DNA from: Posidonia oceanica
Taxonomy: Eukaryota > Streptophyta > Magnoliopsida > Alismatales > Posidoniaceae
Direction: 5' to 3'
Assembly (NCBI GenBank): GCA_037176725.1
Contig: JAZBRS010000037.1
Coordinates: forward strand, 13,589,298 to 13,653,297
Length of the DNA stretch: 64,000 bases
A program made the position numbers and the translations under genes. Numbering within the stretch: position 1 is the stretch's first letter; each line of letters opens with the position of its first letter. This document shows, piece after piece, positions 45,751 to 59,100 of the stretch. The notes under the pieces are model-generated. The model was not told the origin of the DNA. It saw nothing but the letters and a program-made list of their open reading frames with translations, and did not search any database.

Positions 45751-47092
45751 GGCTGACTGAGAGCGGGTAAGAATAGGGCTGCGACGGAAAGGTGAAGAAG
45801 GACACCTAGGAGGAGCTATATTCGCGAAGGTGAATAGCTCAGGATAGGGAGGGTCGAAAACAGGTGACACAACAGAGGCGTCAGTGAAGCGAAGCACTCA
45901 AGCTCCGATAAGGGAACTCGCTCACTGATCTCTATTGCAGACAAAGCAAACAGGTGCTAGAACCTGAAAGGAAAAATGCAAATGTTTAGTTGGTGGTATG
46001 GATGTAATCATGCAGATGGTATGCTATCTAGCATGCTCTCTCTCACCAATCTTGTGTGTCCTAGTAAGTTGTCTACTTCGGACTCACAAGTGTGCGGGTC
46101 ACCGACTCGGTCAGAAAGTAATGCTCCCATCTAAACCCTGACCTAGAACTCAGGTATGACGGGTGGTGCAGTAGTGGCCTTGACCCTACCTAAGCATGGG
46201 CTGTACCCGCTAATAGCACCGACACGACCCCTGACAAGGGGGGCAGACCGATTGACTCGTTCTGTGCCAAAGCAGCTGAACAAGAGACTGGGACTGTCCT
46301 TCTCAAACTAATAGGTAGACTCAGGGATGAGAAGATGCATGCCCTATATGATGCTTCATGCAAAATGATTAAAGTTTTTTAATCTTGCGTGTTTTATTAA
46401 CCTAGGGGGTGAAGGTGTGTTGAGGTCTTTAGTAGATCCTAGATTTGACTTTTACTTGCTGTTTTTATTTGCCAAGGGGAGGGGACAACCAGTCTCTACT
46501 TGTCCTTAAACCTAGAGCAAAAAAAAAAAAAGAAAAAAAGGGAAGAAAACATCCAAGCATGGCAGGCAATCAACACACATCACAGCAAAAGGCATGGGCA
46601 TGGTATGTGCAAGTGTATATGGACATGACAGTGGAAAGAAACACTTAGCATGCCAAAAGGCATAGTATGCAGGGCATGTGCGTGTGCAGTGGCATAGCAA
46701 GGGTGTAAAACAAAGCAATTACCATTCAAAAGACATGTATTATTGTGCCAAACAAGTATTTAGGCATGCATTATGCAAGAAAGAAAGGTAATGACGAGCT
46801 AGCAGGTAAATAAGTAAAGGCAAGTAAACAGTAGAGCATGTAAAGGTAAAGCAGGCAATAAAACATGTAAACAGGCAAGGCAAGCAAAAACAACGCAAGC
46901 AAAAAGCCAAGGAGGAAAGCCAGGGTCTGAATCCTTAGCAAAGTCGCCACTGTGCGACTTGCAGGGAATCGAGACAGGCGGGCAAGCAAATAGACAAGGT
47001 AAAGGCACAAGGCAAGCAAAGAATGCAAAACCCAAACGGGGAGAAAGCCAAAAACAAAAGTCAGAGTCTAGTATCCCCAGCGGAGTCGCCAC
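45751..47092 (-). other. 5' leader of element Y, with duplicated PBS-like site
   Basis: Non-coding and aligned with the X and Z leaders. At 46932-46949 a second PBS-like sequence matches the true PBS at 14 of 18 bases (all four differences are transitions). It is followed by one base and then TGTGCGACTT, resembling the LTR start. A 142-bp tandem duplication of the junction is likely. Confidence 0.6.
47074..47091 (-). promoter_or_regulatory. Primer binding site of element Y
   Basis: Minus strand TGGCGACTCCGCTGGGGA, identical to that of Z, one base after the LTR end at 47093. Confidence 0.85.
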
Positions 47093-50000
47093 TGTAGCGA
47101 TCTTGTGAGTTTCGCGATCGTCCGTGGACGCTGCCAGAGCTCGCGTGCACCGATCGGAAATCAGGTTCACTATTAGCGGGTGATCTGAGGAGGAAACTCA
47201 ACTCAAAACACCGAAAACAAGGACGAAATCAATGGGAAAAAAGAAAGAAAGGACAAAAGGGAGTCGCCACCGTGTCTATTAAGTCAGGAGACAAGGAAAA
47301 CCGAGGAAAGGCATGAAAAACATGCAAAACTACACAAGAAGATGCAATGCAATGCTATGCAAAGAAGATGACTCGTGTCGAAGACGAGGGCAAAAGGGTC
47401 ATTGCGGGCCAGAGAAAGGGTAAGGACTCCTGTTACACGAGGGGAAGGTGTTAGGCACCCTCGACATGCCCGAGGAATCGGTCTTTCTAGGCTTACGCTC
47501 GCTTTTGAGGGATAATGCATGCTTTGAAGGCCTAAGTGCCATGAATGCTTGCTAAATGATGTACCTGAATGCTTAAATGCTAGGTATGCTGTGATTACAT
47601 GCTCAAAGGTGTGTTCTAAATGATGCGGTGCACAAGGAAAGTAAACGTGCAACCTAAGTGCTCAACAGCGCTGTCAGTGTTCTGAACCGGGCGAACCTTG
47701 GTTCGTGAGAACTTCAGACAGTAAGCATCACTACCCTAATGCAAATGCAAGCGATTAAAACAAAACGGCGAAGAAAACCAAGCAGATGCAAGCAACATGG
47801 AAGGGAAAACAAGAGTCGACATGCAAAACGGTGCAAAACAAGCAAAAACGGGAGCGGGCACGTGAAATGGTGCGAAAACAGGCGAAAGCAGATGCTGGCA
47901 CGCAAAACGATGTATGCGATGCAAATGAATGATGTGTTTGTGATTCAAATGGACTTATCTTGAGGATCTGAAGCCTGATCTGAGATAACTTTGGTTTAAA
48001 TGAAAGATCATTCAACCAGGAAGACCTGGACAGTTACATCGTGGAAATCCAACGGTCCGATCTAAAGTTATTCAAGAATCAAGTCAGAAGGCTCAAGGGC
48101 CAACAAAAGGTAGGGGCCTAAGTGTAAATAGTCCCTAAGGGTGTGCAATGCAGGATGTGTGCATGCAAAAGTGACAAAAATGCTAGAATGAATGCAGGAG
48201 TGCAAAGACTGATAATATGGGAATGCAAATGCATGCAAAAATGCAATGCAGGGACCTAAGTGTAATTTGGGAAAACTATAGGGTCTTATGTGCAAAATGT
48301 CCCTAAATGTGTGTGAAACTAGCCTAAATGCATGCAGAAATGGTAAAGAAACCATGCATGAATGAATGCAGGGCTAAACAGGAGTTATGCATGCAAAAAT
48401 GCAAGAAAATGACATAAATGCAGTTTTAAAAACTTATAGGACCTAAATGCAATGCAAGTAAAGCATGCAGACTTGCAAAAGTTGAAAACTGGGTCCAATA
48501 TGCAATTTCAGAAAACAATGGGCTTTTAAAACAATGCAAAGTGGTCTAAAATGCAACTAAACATGGCATTTGTAAGTATAAAGGGCTAAAATGCAAATAA
48601 AACATGTTATTGGTGTTTCCTGCAATGCAATATAGTTTAAAACATGGTTTAAATGATTGATTACATGTAAACTAGACTGATATGCAATTATTAAGTTTTT
48701 CAGGATTTTTCTGCAATGTTAAAACACAAAAAACAACCTACTGATTCACAATAGAAGGATCTACATGCAATTATTACTTTTTTCAAGGGTTTTTTATAAT
48801 GTTATATGGTTTTAAACATGCTTTAAATGAAAACTGATTGAATAAAGGACCCAGATGCAATTAAATGATTTTTTGATTTTTTTAATGCAATGTAATAAGG
48901 TAAAAATGCAGATTAAATGCATGATTCACAACAGACTGCACTCAGATCCAATTAAAAGATTTTTTGGGGTTTTTAATGCAATGTAATAGGGTAAAATTCA
49001 CATTTAAATGACATGCTGATACTGCAGATGGACTAAAGTGTAAATAAAACAAACTGAGATTTTTTGGATGCAATGTAGTATGGTAAAATGTGATTTAAAT
49101 GAATTTTGAAACCAGTAGAGGACTAAAATGCAATAAAAAACTAACAGAGGCAATTTTATGCAATGTAATAAGGTAAACATGTAGATTAAATGATTTATAA
49201 ACCATGCACAAGATTGGAATGCAAATCTGGAAACATGTGGCATTTTATTTTAATGCAATATGGTTTTAAAATGCATTTAAATGATTTTGAAACGATGCAG
49301 GTGGACCCAGGTGCAAATAAACAAACATGATGACTTTTAATGCAATGCAGTATAGTTTAAATGCAACATTAAATGAAATACAAACCAACAGTGGACTGAA
49401 ATGCAATTTAAACTAATTTGAGGACTAAAATGCAATGCATGCATTAAACTAACATTTAGATGCATTTAAATATTTAAATGAAGGACCTGCACGCAATAAA
49501 ATAAAACTCAAGCATTTAACTGCAATGCAATAAGCTAACAAAAGAAAATTAAATGATTTGGTTCAAAGATAGGACCTGAAAGCAAATTAAAATAACTAAC
49601 AGACTTTTATGCAATGCATGAATCAAATGAAAAAATAAAACTAAGGTTAACTACAGTGCATAGGATCGGCCCGACAGCAGCGGGGGCACGCCGGAGAAGG
49701 AGGTATGGCCCAACGTTCCAGCGGGTGACGGCCTCGGCTGAGGACGGGGGAAGCTAGAGGCGGTGCTCCGGTGGCTTCAGCGTCGATCGGCGAGGTTTGG
49801 TTCGGTCGGACGACTGACGGCGGCTCTGTAGATGAGGCCGAAGGCGTTCCAGCTGCTGGGAGCTGCTGTAGAGCTCGGAGCGAGGCGCAAAGGCATCTCG
49901 GAGGTCCTGCGGGTTCAGCAGAGCTGTCGCGGAGGCGCTGCGGCGAAGGAGGTGGCCGGACGGCCTGGAGGTAGCGTGCAGAGACGGTGGAGGACGGGAG

Positions 50001-51699
50001 GAGGTCTGGAGGCTGTGGCGAGAGCCAGACAGCGTTGATCCAGCTCCCCGAGGCTCCGACGATGGTCTAGACGAAGTTTGTGAAGACCTGGTGCAGTGAG
50101 GCAGCGGGACGACTCAGCGGTGGCTCCGGCGTGTTGCAGACAGCGCAGGAGCGGAGGAGGGCTAAGGACAACTCGCGGAGGTCGGGGGAGGCACGTTGGC
50201 ATGCTGGCGAAGCTTGGGGCGAAGCCTGGAGCAACGGAGCAGCCCAAAGTGCGCAGGGCAGGCCGACGGAAGCACGGGGGCTCGACGGGGAAGACGACCC
50301 CACGGTGGCGCGGGAAAACTAAGCTAGGCCTCTAATTTAAAAACCACCTATCTAGGAAGCAAGAACAGGACATGCTGAGCAAGGAAGTGAAGTTATTTAC
50401 CTTTGAAGTGTGCCGGAATGCCCTGACGACGTCGGTCTGGGTCTGACGGAGCTGCGGTGGTCGACGGCGGTGCTGCGGAGGCTGAAGGAGCTCGGAGGCG
50501 ATCGGAGCTCGTTCGTGGCACCGTGGGGAAGCTTCCTGAGCACTCGAACGCAAGCTTCGGGCACGGAGGCGAAATCTGGAGTTTTTGGGTGCGTCTGACT
50601 GTGATTTTGGCTCAGGCCGCCAGTGGCTCTCTGGTCCTCTCTGAGTGGTGGATTAGGTTCATGGAAGTGAGGCGAGTGTGGTGGTGAGGTTGGAATGGGG
50701 TCCTGGATGCTCGAGTGGACTGGGTGTTTTTGGGTTGGTTTTTGGGCAGAAGTGTGTGAAGGTGTGTGTGGTACATGGAGCGGTCAGTTGGGCATGTGAG
50801 GGTGAGTTGGGGATTGGGTCGTGAAGGTGGTGGTCTGGTGAGTGGATGGGAGGAATTTTGGAGGCTAGGAGTGTGCGTGTGCTGGGAAGCTTGCAGGTTG
50901 GCAAATGGGGGAGCTCTGGTCTTTTTTCTCTCAGAAGCTCGGCTCTCTCAATCGCACGGGTGAGGTGAAGTGAGGAGGAAGAAGATGAGATTGGTTTTGT
51001 TCGAGCTGGGGCACTCGAATGCAATTGCAGGAGGCATGGGCTTCTGCTGGCAAATGGCAGGGATTGGGTGGCAATGTAGGTGGCTGGCAGGGCTGGCAAT
51101 GAGAGGAGAGTCCGATGGTTAGGTGGCTCTGTGAGGCTGGCTCCGCCGCACGGTGGAGTGTGGGCAGGGGTGGAGTGTGCGGCGAGGGGCTGCGGCTGTG
51201 AGAGGGTGAGTCTGCAGAGGTTGAGTGTTTGAAAGAGGAGGGAAAGAGGAAGGAGAGGGGAAGGTTCTGGTCGTGGGTTGAGGGAGAAAAGGGGAAAGAA
51301 GGAGGCCAGGGAGGGGAAGTGGGCTGAGGCCTGGGAAGTGGAAAAGAAAAAGAAAGAAAAAGAAAGGGAAGGAGTGGGCCAGGAGGAGGAAGAAGAAAAG
51401 AAAAGAAAAGAAATAGGGAAGGGGCAAAAGGAGAAAAGGAAGAGAAAAAAGAGAAGAGAAAAAAGGGAAAAAAGAGGAGTTGGGTTTTTTATTTTTGTAA
51501 AGAGTTTGTTTTTCTTTTTAGGTTAAGTTTTTAATTGTTTTAATTGAGACTTGAATGGTTTTTAGATTTGTCTCAATTGTTTTAAGGTTTTAAAGTTTGT
51601 TTTTAATTGTTTTGAAATTTGCTTTTTAATTGTTTTGAGTTTTGTTTTTAATTGTTTTAAGTCTTTTAGTTTGTTATAATTTTATTTATTTTTTAGTTT

Positions 51700-51925
51700 T
51701 TAAATTGTTTTTAACTGATTTTGAGTTGTTTTGATTTGTTTTTAATTGGATTTAAGTTTTTAAATTGTTTTTGATTGTTTTTAAGTTGTTTTGATTTGTT
51801 TTTAATTAGATTTAAGTTTTTAAATTGTTTTTTAATGATTTTAAGTTGTTTTGACTTGTTTTTAATTAGATTTAAGTTTTTAAATTGTTTTTGATTGATT
51901 TTAAGTTGTTTTGATTTGTTTTCTA
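51700..51925 (-). repeat. About 60-bp tandem repeats in T-rich zone of Y LTR
   Basis: Roughly four copies of a unit containing AGTTGTTTTGATTTGTTTTT and AAGTTTTTAAATTG. Non-coding. Confidence 0.75.
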
Positions 51926-52240
51926 AGTGTTTTAATTTGTTTTATTTTATGTTTTTCTTAAGGGTTCTTTTTGAAATGGTTTTTAAGGTGTAGGCTTTTA
52001 GGATTTAGGTTTAGAGTTTGGTTAGGGTTTAAGGTGTTGGGGAAAAAGAAATGGGAAGATAGGAAAGAAAGAAAGAGAGAAGGAAAGCAAAGGGAAAGGG
52101 GAAATTAAAAATCAAATAAGATAGAATAAAATAAAATAAAAATAGAAATAAAATAGAAGGAAAGAAGGGGAAGAAGTGAGGAGGAGCAAGAATGAGTTGG
52201 GCTCGATGGAGAGCAAGAAAAGAAGGAGAAAGAGAGAGAG

Positions 52241-52310
52241 GATAATGAGGAGAGAGGAAAAGGATAATGAGGAGAGAGAAAAAGATAATGAGGAGAGAAA
52301 GAAGGATAAT
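52241..52310 (-). promoter_or_regulatory. Four GATAAT repeats at 21-22 bp spacing, Y LTR U3
   Basis: GATAAT at 52241, 52263, 52284 and 52305 in GAGAGAAA tracts. Spacing equals two helical turns. Same block as in Z and X. Confidence 0.45.
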
Positions 52311-52915
52311 GGCTTGGATTCGAAGGGGTTTTGTGTGAGTGTGTGACCTAGGGTTTCTAAGGTTTGACCTAGGGTTTTCTAAGGTTTTAAATGGGATTTT
52401 GAAGGGTTTTCAAGAAGGATTTTCTTAGGGTTTTGATTTAGGGTTTGGTTTGGTTTTGGGTTTAGGGTTTGAAAGTTTTTAATTTTCTGGTTTTTTTGTG
52501 GTGTGGGGTTTCCTAAGTTGCTCCACCGGAGAGAGGGAGAGAGCCACTTAACAGAGGTCAAAAGTGGGGTGTCAACAATAAGTACATTCATATTGATCAA
52601 AATGAATGTCAAATTTGTCAGTCAAGTATTTCTTTGAGATATCATGAGTAATCTGAACTTAGAATCTTATAACCATTCAAGATATCAATCGCATATTTTA
52701 ATTTCCTTCCTTTTCAAGTTAACATTGTTACTATTGAATATTATTTACTTCTAAGTAATATGTATAGAAACTAATATCATTCATATAGCATAACACATAA
52801 CACAAAGTCATATAATCAACATTCCATATAAGAAATGATAATGTTACAATATATGATCAAATACATGCCATAAATATGAAGAAATACATAACAGTAAAGA
52901 GAGGAAATAATCCAA

Positions 52916-53383
52916 TCATTGGCTAGAGGGTGGAGGCGGATGTCCTTGGAGATATCTCAAAATCTCCGAGTGTTGATCTTCCATTGTCTTCTCAATTCTC
53001 ATCTGCCAGTCATCCACACTGTTTTGCTAGTTGACAACTTTGTTTTGCCATTCAAAGTTGGCCGCAAAATTTGCCTCTTGACAGAGTTTGATATCTTCTA
53101 TTTCTTTTCTTAATTTCTCTATTTCTTCTTTATTATTATGTTCTTCTTCCTCTTTAGAACTCTCAACATGAGGTACTTGAGAGCTTGAGGAAGACGGATG
53201 GACACTTTTAAGAGCATTTGCTCTCTCCAGAGCTTTCTCCATCCTATCTATGGCGATACTCTCTATAGGATGGGTTCTAATGGGAAGGGATGGCTCATTA
53301 CTTAATGGTACATCAAAATGAATGAATAGATATGTGGGGAGGGGCCCATAAAATAGTTTGGTTTTGATATGTGTCATATGGTG
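52916..53383 (-). pseudogene. S2 envelope-position ORF, C-terminal half
   Basis: Homologous to residues from about 230 to the end of the intact S1 protein (HIKTKLFYGPL..., Ser-rich segment, Glu/Lys-rich coiled coil, VDDWQM). Stop TAG at 53026-53024 replaces a Trp codon; the natural end is TGA at 52918-52916. The N-terminal half is at 62717-63387. Confidence 0.88.
53379..53383. repeat. Target-site duplication of S1, left copy (TGGTG)
   Basis: Pairs with TTGTG at 62717-62721, with one mismatch. Removing S1 and one copy restores the frame of the S2 ORF in line with its S1 homologue, which confirms the site. Confidence 0.88.
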
Positions 53384-54572
53384 TGTTGAAAAATATCTGT
53401 GATATATGTATTTTGATGATAACAAATTGATATTACTTGAGATTATTATTCAATTGATTTATAAGATAGGTGGATCATTGAAGAATATCAAGTACAGCAT
53501 GAAATGCGAAAGATATTTCTACATCAAGAGACTACACAAAGGACAAGAAGAGAGATCAAGTCAAAATGCATTTATGTTGTAATTTTATATATCTCTGTAT
53601 CAGTATACTTTGAGAAATGATATAACGGATCTCCCAAAAACAGTTGGGATATCACCCTCACCTAAACCTAGGGTCTACAATTAGAAAACCTCAAAGTTTA
53701 GAAGTTGGGTTAGAAACGGCAAACCGATTTCTATCGGTATACCGTTTCACAGGGTAGAAGGTTAATTAGCAAAATATCATTTAAATATAACCATTGGATC
53801 AAAACGGAACACCATTTTCAAACGGAATACCGTTACTTAATATAAGGGTCTTAGCTCCGAAATTCACCGGAACACCGGTAGTATTTGTCTACAGCTCAGA
53901 TTAATATCGGAATACCGTTTCATACCGGAATACCAATTTAGCCGAAAGTTGGAGATTTTCGGTCAACCGTTTTATATCGGTCTACTGTTTTATACTAGCC
54001 GTTTGTTAATGTTGAGCTAGCTGTTAGACACAGACTTGGGCTATGTTTTATCTATAAACAGGACCCTTTAGGACCCACCAAAGGCACCTACCATCAACTA
54101 GCCTGTGTACTACTCATTTACTAAGCTACAAGATCCATACACGTGAGAATACTCCCCAAACATCCAAAAGGCTACATCTTGTGAAAAGTATCTTCAAAAG
54201 ATCAAAGGAGGCACTACTTAGTTTACTTTAAACAAGGATCATTCTTCTCGGGTTGTGAGAAGAGCTCTGCTAGTATTTGCGGAGGAGGAATTCTTCATCA
54301 AGTAAGTATTGTATTATTTGATAAAGATTAAGGGAACTCCAGAGGGGATCTAGGAGTGGACTAGGCCGGGTTGGCTGAACCACTATATATACTGTGTCTA
54401 TTATTATTGCCTCTTTTCTCCTTCTGTGATTGTAGTAGTTATTATTCAAATTGCTCTTCTTATATCTTTCCTATTTGAATATTATCTATTGATCTGTTAA
54501 AATTGGTTAAAATTCTGTTTAAATTTAAATTACTCTATTCACCCCCTCTAGAGGTGCCTCTCGATCCTAACA
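53384..54572 (+). repeat. 5' LTR of S1 (1,189 bp)
   Basis: Starts TGTTGAAAAATATC, ends ATCCTAACA. The middle (about 53710-54000) is full of short inverted words such as ACCGATTTCTATCGGT, GGAATACCGTT and CACCGGAACACCGG. Palindrome-rich LTR promoters are typical of this lineage. A TATA box at 54053 marks U3/R. Confidence 0.96.
54053..54058 (+). promoter_or_regulatory. TATA box of S1 5' LTR
   Basis: CTATAAACA, conserved as TATAAATA at 62196-62203 in the 3' LTR. A start near 54085 would follow. Confidence 0.65.
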
Positions 54573-54574
54573 AT

Positions 54575-54586
54575 TGGTATCAGAGC
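54575..54586 (+). promoter_or_regulatory. Primer binding site of S1
   Basis: TGGTATCAGAGC two bases after the LTR, complementary to the 3' end of initiator tRNA-Met, standard for plant copia elements. Confidence 0.95.
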
Positions 54587-54634
54587 TAGGTTGTCTAAAA
54601 GTTAAGATCTAACAATCTCTTTAGACTAAGAAAA

Positions 54635-56163
54635 ATGGCTTTTAACAATAATAATGCAATTGAGGGTCAAAGCATTAACAGACCTCCATTTTTTGATGGC
54701 AACAACTACACATATTGGAGATGTAGAATGATAATTTATTTAAAATCAACAAATTTCAAATTATGAGATATAACAATTAATGGATTCACTAAAAATGAAA
54801 AACCTTATAAAGACTGGAATGAAGAAGATGAAAGATTGGCCACCTTAGATGCAAAGGGACTTAATATAATCTTTTGTGCTGTAAATCATGAACAATTTAA
54901 TAAAATATCAAATTGTACAACTGCACAAGAAGCATGGCATAATCTTGAAGTAACCCATGATGGGACCAACCAAGTCAAGGAAACAAAAATAAATATGCTT
55001 GTACACAAATATGAACTTTTTAAAATGAAACCTAATGAGCCCATAGGAGAAATGTTTACTAGATTCTGTGATATCACAAACTCTCTTCAATCTCTAGGAA
55101 AGACCTATCCTCAATGTGATTTAGTCAGAAAAGTGTTAAGATCTTTAACCCCTGAATGGTAAAAGAAAACTACTGCTATAGAAGAAGCTAAAGATCTATC
55201 CACTTATGCCTTGGAAAGTTTAATTGGAAATTTAACCTCTTATGAAGTTCAAATGCAAGAAAAAGAAAATGATAAACAACCAAGCAAAAAGATAATTGCA
55301 CTAAAAACAACCACAAACTCTGAAACTGAAAGTGAAAATGATGATGAAATAGCTCTTCTTACTAGAAAATTCAAACGATTTATAAGAAACAAAAAATTCT
55401 TAAGAAAAGGAAGATTTAATGAACCAGAAGAAGCACCTTTGTGTTTTAACTGTAACAAACCAGGACATCTCAAGAGAGATTGTCCCTTGCTTAAAATAAA
55501 GAAATTCAGAAATGAAAATAGAAGGCCTAAGAAAAAGGCTCTTCAAGCCACTTGGGATGAGACGGATTCTTCCTCTGATGAAGAACCATCCTCTGATTCT
55601 GAAAAGGCGAACATGTGTTTCACAGCACAAGAAGATTGTTCTATCTCCCAAAGTGATGACATGGAAGAACTTCTTGAAGCCTTTAATGACTTATATGAAA
55701 AGTATAAAAACCTAAAATCATCATCAAAACTTCAAAATCAACAAAATAATGATTTAAAAAAGAAGAATGATACTCTAATAGATGAAGGAGAAAAACTACT
55801 ATCTGAAAATGAAACTCTGAATCTCAAGAATATAGAATTAAATATAGAGGTAAAACATATGAGATACAAGATTTCAAATTTAGAAAAGGATATAAAAATC
55901 TTGAAGGATAAGAGTAATGATCTCTATAACATTGTGGTAAAATTTACAAAAGGAAAGCAAACTCTAGACCTACTATTATCTAACCAAAGATCTTCAGTGT
56001 ATTAGCAAGGTATTGGTTATTCCTCCTTCAAGGAGAAACCATACAAAAATGGATTTATTAGAGAAACAACACATGAGAAATATATATTTGTGATAAAGAA
56101 ACAAATCCATCTAAGTGGGTAGAGAGGGATAGATTTGGAAACAGTAGATTTCTTCCTACCAAA
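54635..56163 (+). pseudogene. gag: Gag of S1, two or more stops
   Basis: Start ATG 54635 (MAFNNNN). Capsid region with FFDGNNYTYWR and the UBN2-type AQEAWHNLEVTHDGTNQVKE stretch, a zinc knuckle C-X2-C-X4-H-X4-C at 55442-55483 (CFNCNKPGHLKRDC), then a Lys/Glu-rich coiled coil. In-frame stops: TGA 54764 (expected Trp), TAA 55160 and TAG near 56003. The frame to protease is shifted near 56100-56200, where the conserved WVPK word at 56167 lies in another frame. Confidence 0.9.
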
Positions 56164-59100
56164 ATGTGGGTTCCTAAAGCTTTGTTATCCTCTAATGTAG
56201 GAGCATGATGAACTCAAAATGGATTTTGGACAGTGGTTGCTCTCGTCACATGACCAGAGATCATAATCTCTTGAGCACTCTTAAGTCCAAAGATGAAGGA
56301 ACAGTTACTTTTGGAGATAATGCAAAAGGGAAAATTATCGGGATAGGAAATGTAGATAATCCTGAAAATCCCTCTATTGAAAATGTTTTGTTAGTTGATG
56401 GCCTAAAACACAATTTAATTAGCATTAGTTAATTATGTGATATTGGTTACAAAGTTTTATTTGATAAAAAGGAATGCACCATCTTTGAATCAACTTCAAA
56501 TCAAATAATATTTACTGGAAAGAGAAAGCATAATGTGTATAAGATTAAAATATCCTATAAAGCATATAAAATAATATCATGTGTAGCTTCTACAAGTAAT
56601 GATGCTTGGCTATGGCATAGAAGGCTTGGCCATGCCAATATGGGACAATTATCTAGATTATCCAAAGGTGATTTTATAAATGGTTTGTAAAAAATTGATT
56701 TCAAAAAGGACAAACTTTGTGATGCATGTCAATTTGGAAAACAAATTAAATCCTCTTTCAAAACTAAAGAAATGATTTCTACCTCTAAACCATTAGAGTT
56801 GCTTCATATCGATTTATTTGGTCCAAGTAGAACTCTAAGTTTAGGAGGAAAAAGATATGCTTTTGTTTTGGTTGATGATTTCTCGAGATTTACTTGGGTA
56901 TTGTTTTTAACCAATAAAAATGATGTATTTTCGGAATTTCAGAAGTTTTGCAAAAAGGTCTAAAATGAAAAAGGATTAAATATTATCAAAATTAGAAGTG
57001 ACCATGGAGGAGAGTTTGAAAATGATAACTTTGAAAATTTCTGTGAAGAAAATGAATTTCAACACAATTTCTCTTTTCCAAGAACTCCACAACAAAATGG
57101 GGTTGTTGAGAGGAAAAATAGAACATTGCAAGAAATGGCTAGGACTATACTATGTGAAAACAATTTACCTAAGCATTTCTGAGCTGAGGCTGTCAATACA
57201 GCTTGTTATATTTTGAATCAAGTTTTACTTAGACCTATTTTAAATAAAACTCCTTTTGAGCTTTGGTTTTGCATGACCCCACAGATTTCCTATTTTAAAG
57301 TTTTTGGTTACAAATGATTTATTTTAAACACCAAGGATAATTTGGATAAATTTGATCCCAAATCTGATAAAGGAATATTTCTTGGATATTCCTCTAGAAG
57401 CAAAGCATATAGAATTTATAATAAAAGAACTTTTACTATTGAGGAATCATTACATGTAAATTTTGATGAAAATTACATCACAATTATAAATCCAAAAAAT
57501 GAAGAAAATACTCTAGAAATAAGTAAACCTGAAGAAAACAAAGACACACCTAAACTTGAAGAAAATAACAATTCAAACTGGCAATTCGTTCATGGTCATC
57601 CAAAAGAACAAATCCTTGGAGAAATTTCCAAAAGAATTCTGACCAGATCCAAATTGGATCACGAATGTGCATCTTATGCATTCATATCATCTATTGAGCT
57701 CAAAAATATTCATGATGCTAGCAAGGATGAATATTGGATGGTTTCTATGAATGAAGAGTTAAATCAATTTAAAAGAAACAATGTGTAGGAATTAGTCTCA
57801 AAACCTAAAGATCACCAAATCATAGAAACAAAATGGATATATAGAAATAAGTTAGATGAATCTGGAAACATAATTAAAAATAAGGCTAGGTTAGTGGCAC
57901 AAGGATACAATCAAGAAGAAGGAATCAACTTTGATGAAATTTATGCCCCTGTAGCCAGATTAGAATCAATAAGGATGTTATTAGCCTATGCAAGTTCAAT
58001 GAACTTCAAGTTATATCAAATAGATGTTAAAAGTGCCTTTCTAAATGGGATGATTGAGGAAGAAGTATATGTGAAACAACCCCCCAGATTTGAATATGAA
58101 GTCTATACAGAACATGTATTCAAATTAAACAAAGCTTTCTATGGTCTAAAACAAGCTCCTAGAGCTTGGTATGATAGGCTAAAGAAATTTTTGATTGAAA
58201 AAGACTTTGTTATTGGAATTGCTGACACAACATTATTTATCAAGAAAAATGAAAAAGGTATTCTATTAATCCAAATCTATGTTGATGATATCATTTTTGG
58301 ATCAACCAATGAAGTTCTGTGTGAAGAATTCTCTAACATTATGCAAAAGGAATTTGAGATGAGCATGATAGGAGAATTAAATTATTTTCTTGGATTTCAA
58401 GTAAAACAAATGAATGAAGGAATATTCATCTACCAAGAAAAATATACAAAAGAGTTATTAAAAAGATTTGGAATGGAAAATTCAAAAGATGCCAAAACAC
58501 CCATGAGCACAAACACTAAGTTAGAAAAGGATGAAAATGGGAAAAATATAGACCAAGTTGTTTAGAGGCATGATAGGTTCTTTACTTTATTTAACTGCTA
58601 GTAGACCAGATATCATGTTTAGTGTAATTCTTTGTGCCAGATATCAAGCTGCCCCAAAGGAATCTCATTTGATTGCAGTTAAGAGAATATTTCGATATCT
58701 ACATGGAACTACAGATTTAGGGCTATTCTATCCTAAAAATACAAACTTAGAATTAATAGGTTATAGTGATGCTGATTATGCTGGATGCAAAACTGATAGA
58801 AAGAGCATTAGTGGAACATGTCAATTTTTAGGACATTCTTTAGTTTCATGGTTTAGTAAGAAACAAAATAGTGTTGCCCTTTCCACTACTGAGGCAGAAT
58901 ATATCGCAGTTGGATGCTGCTGTGCCCAAATATTGTGGATGAAACAAACATTAAAAGATTTTGACTTAATTTTCAATACAACACCCATAATGTGTGATAA
59001 TACAAATGCAATAAATCTTTCTAAAAATCCAGTAAACCATTCAAGAACCAAATACATTGAAGTAAGACACCATTTTCTTAGAGATCATGTTGCCAACAAT

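Larger units (their letters stand above)
45537..52577 (-). mobile_element. Element Y, right segment: 5' LTR, leader and gag start
   Basis: Y begins at 52577 (minus TGTTGACACCCC) inside the 3' UTR of S2. The flanking ATAAG at 52578-52582 would be one copy of its target duplication; the other is outside the window. Confidence 0.88.
47093..52577 (-). repeat. 5' LTR of element Y (5,485 bp), divergent type
   Basis: Same ends (TGTTGACACCCC, ...CGCTACA) and zone order as the X and Z LTRs, but most sequence is not alignable by eye except box 1 (47366-47503), box 2 (47639-47728) and the ends. ATGCAA field 48130-49640, GC-rich zone 49640-51300, T-rich zone 51480-52060. The open frames in the GC-rich zone show no domain. 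Confidence 0.88.
52578..53383 (-). mobile_element. Element S2 (SIRE-type Ty1/copia), 3' segment
   Basis: Remaining 3' half of the envelope-position ORF of S2 (53383-52916) and part of its 3' UTR (52915-52578), cut on the left by Y and on the right by S1. The UTR is AT-rich and non-coding. The LTR and pol of S2 lie outside the window or beyond the inserts. Confidence 0.85.

Noticed and set aside
52578..52915. Possible host intergenic DNA right of Y
   Set aside because: It directly follows the stop codon of the S2 extra ORF on the minus strand, so it is best read as S2 3' UTR.
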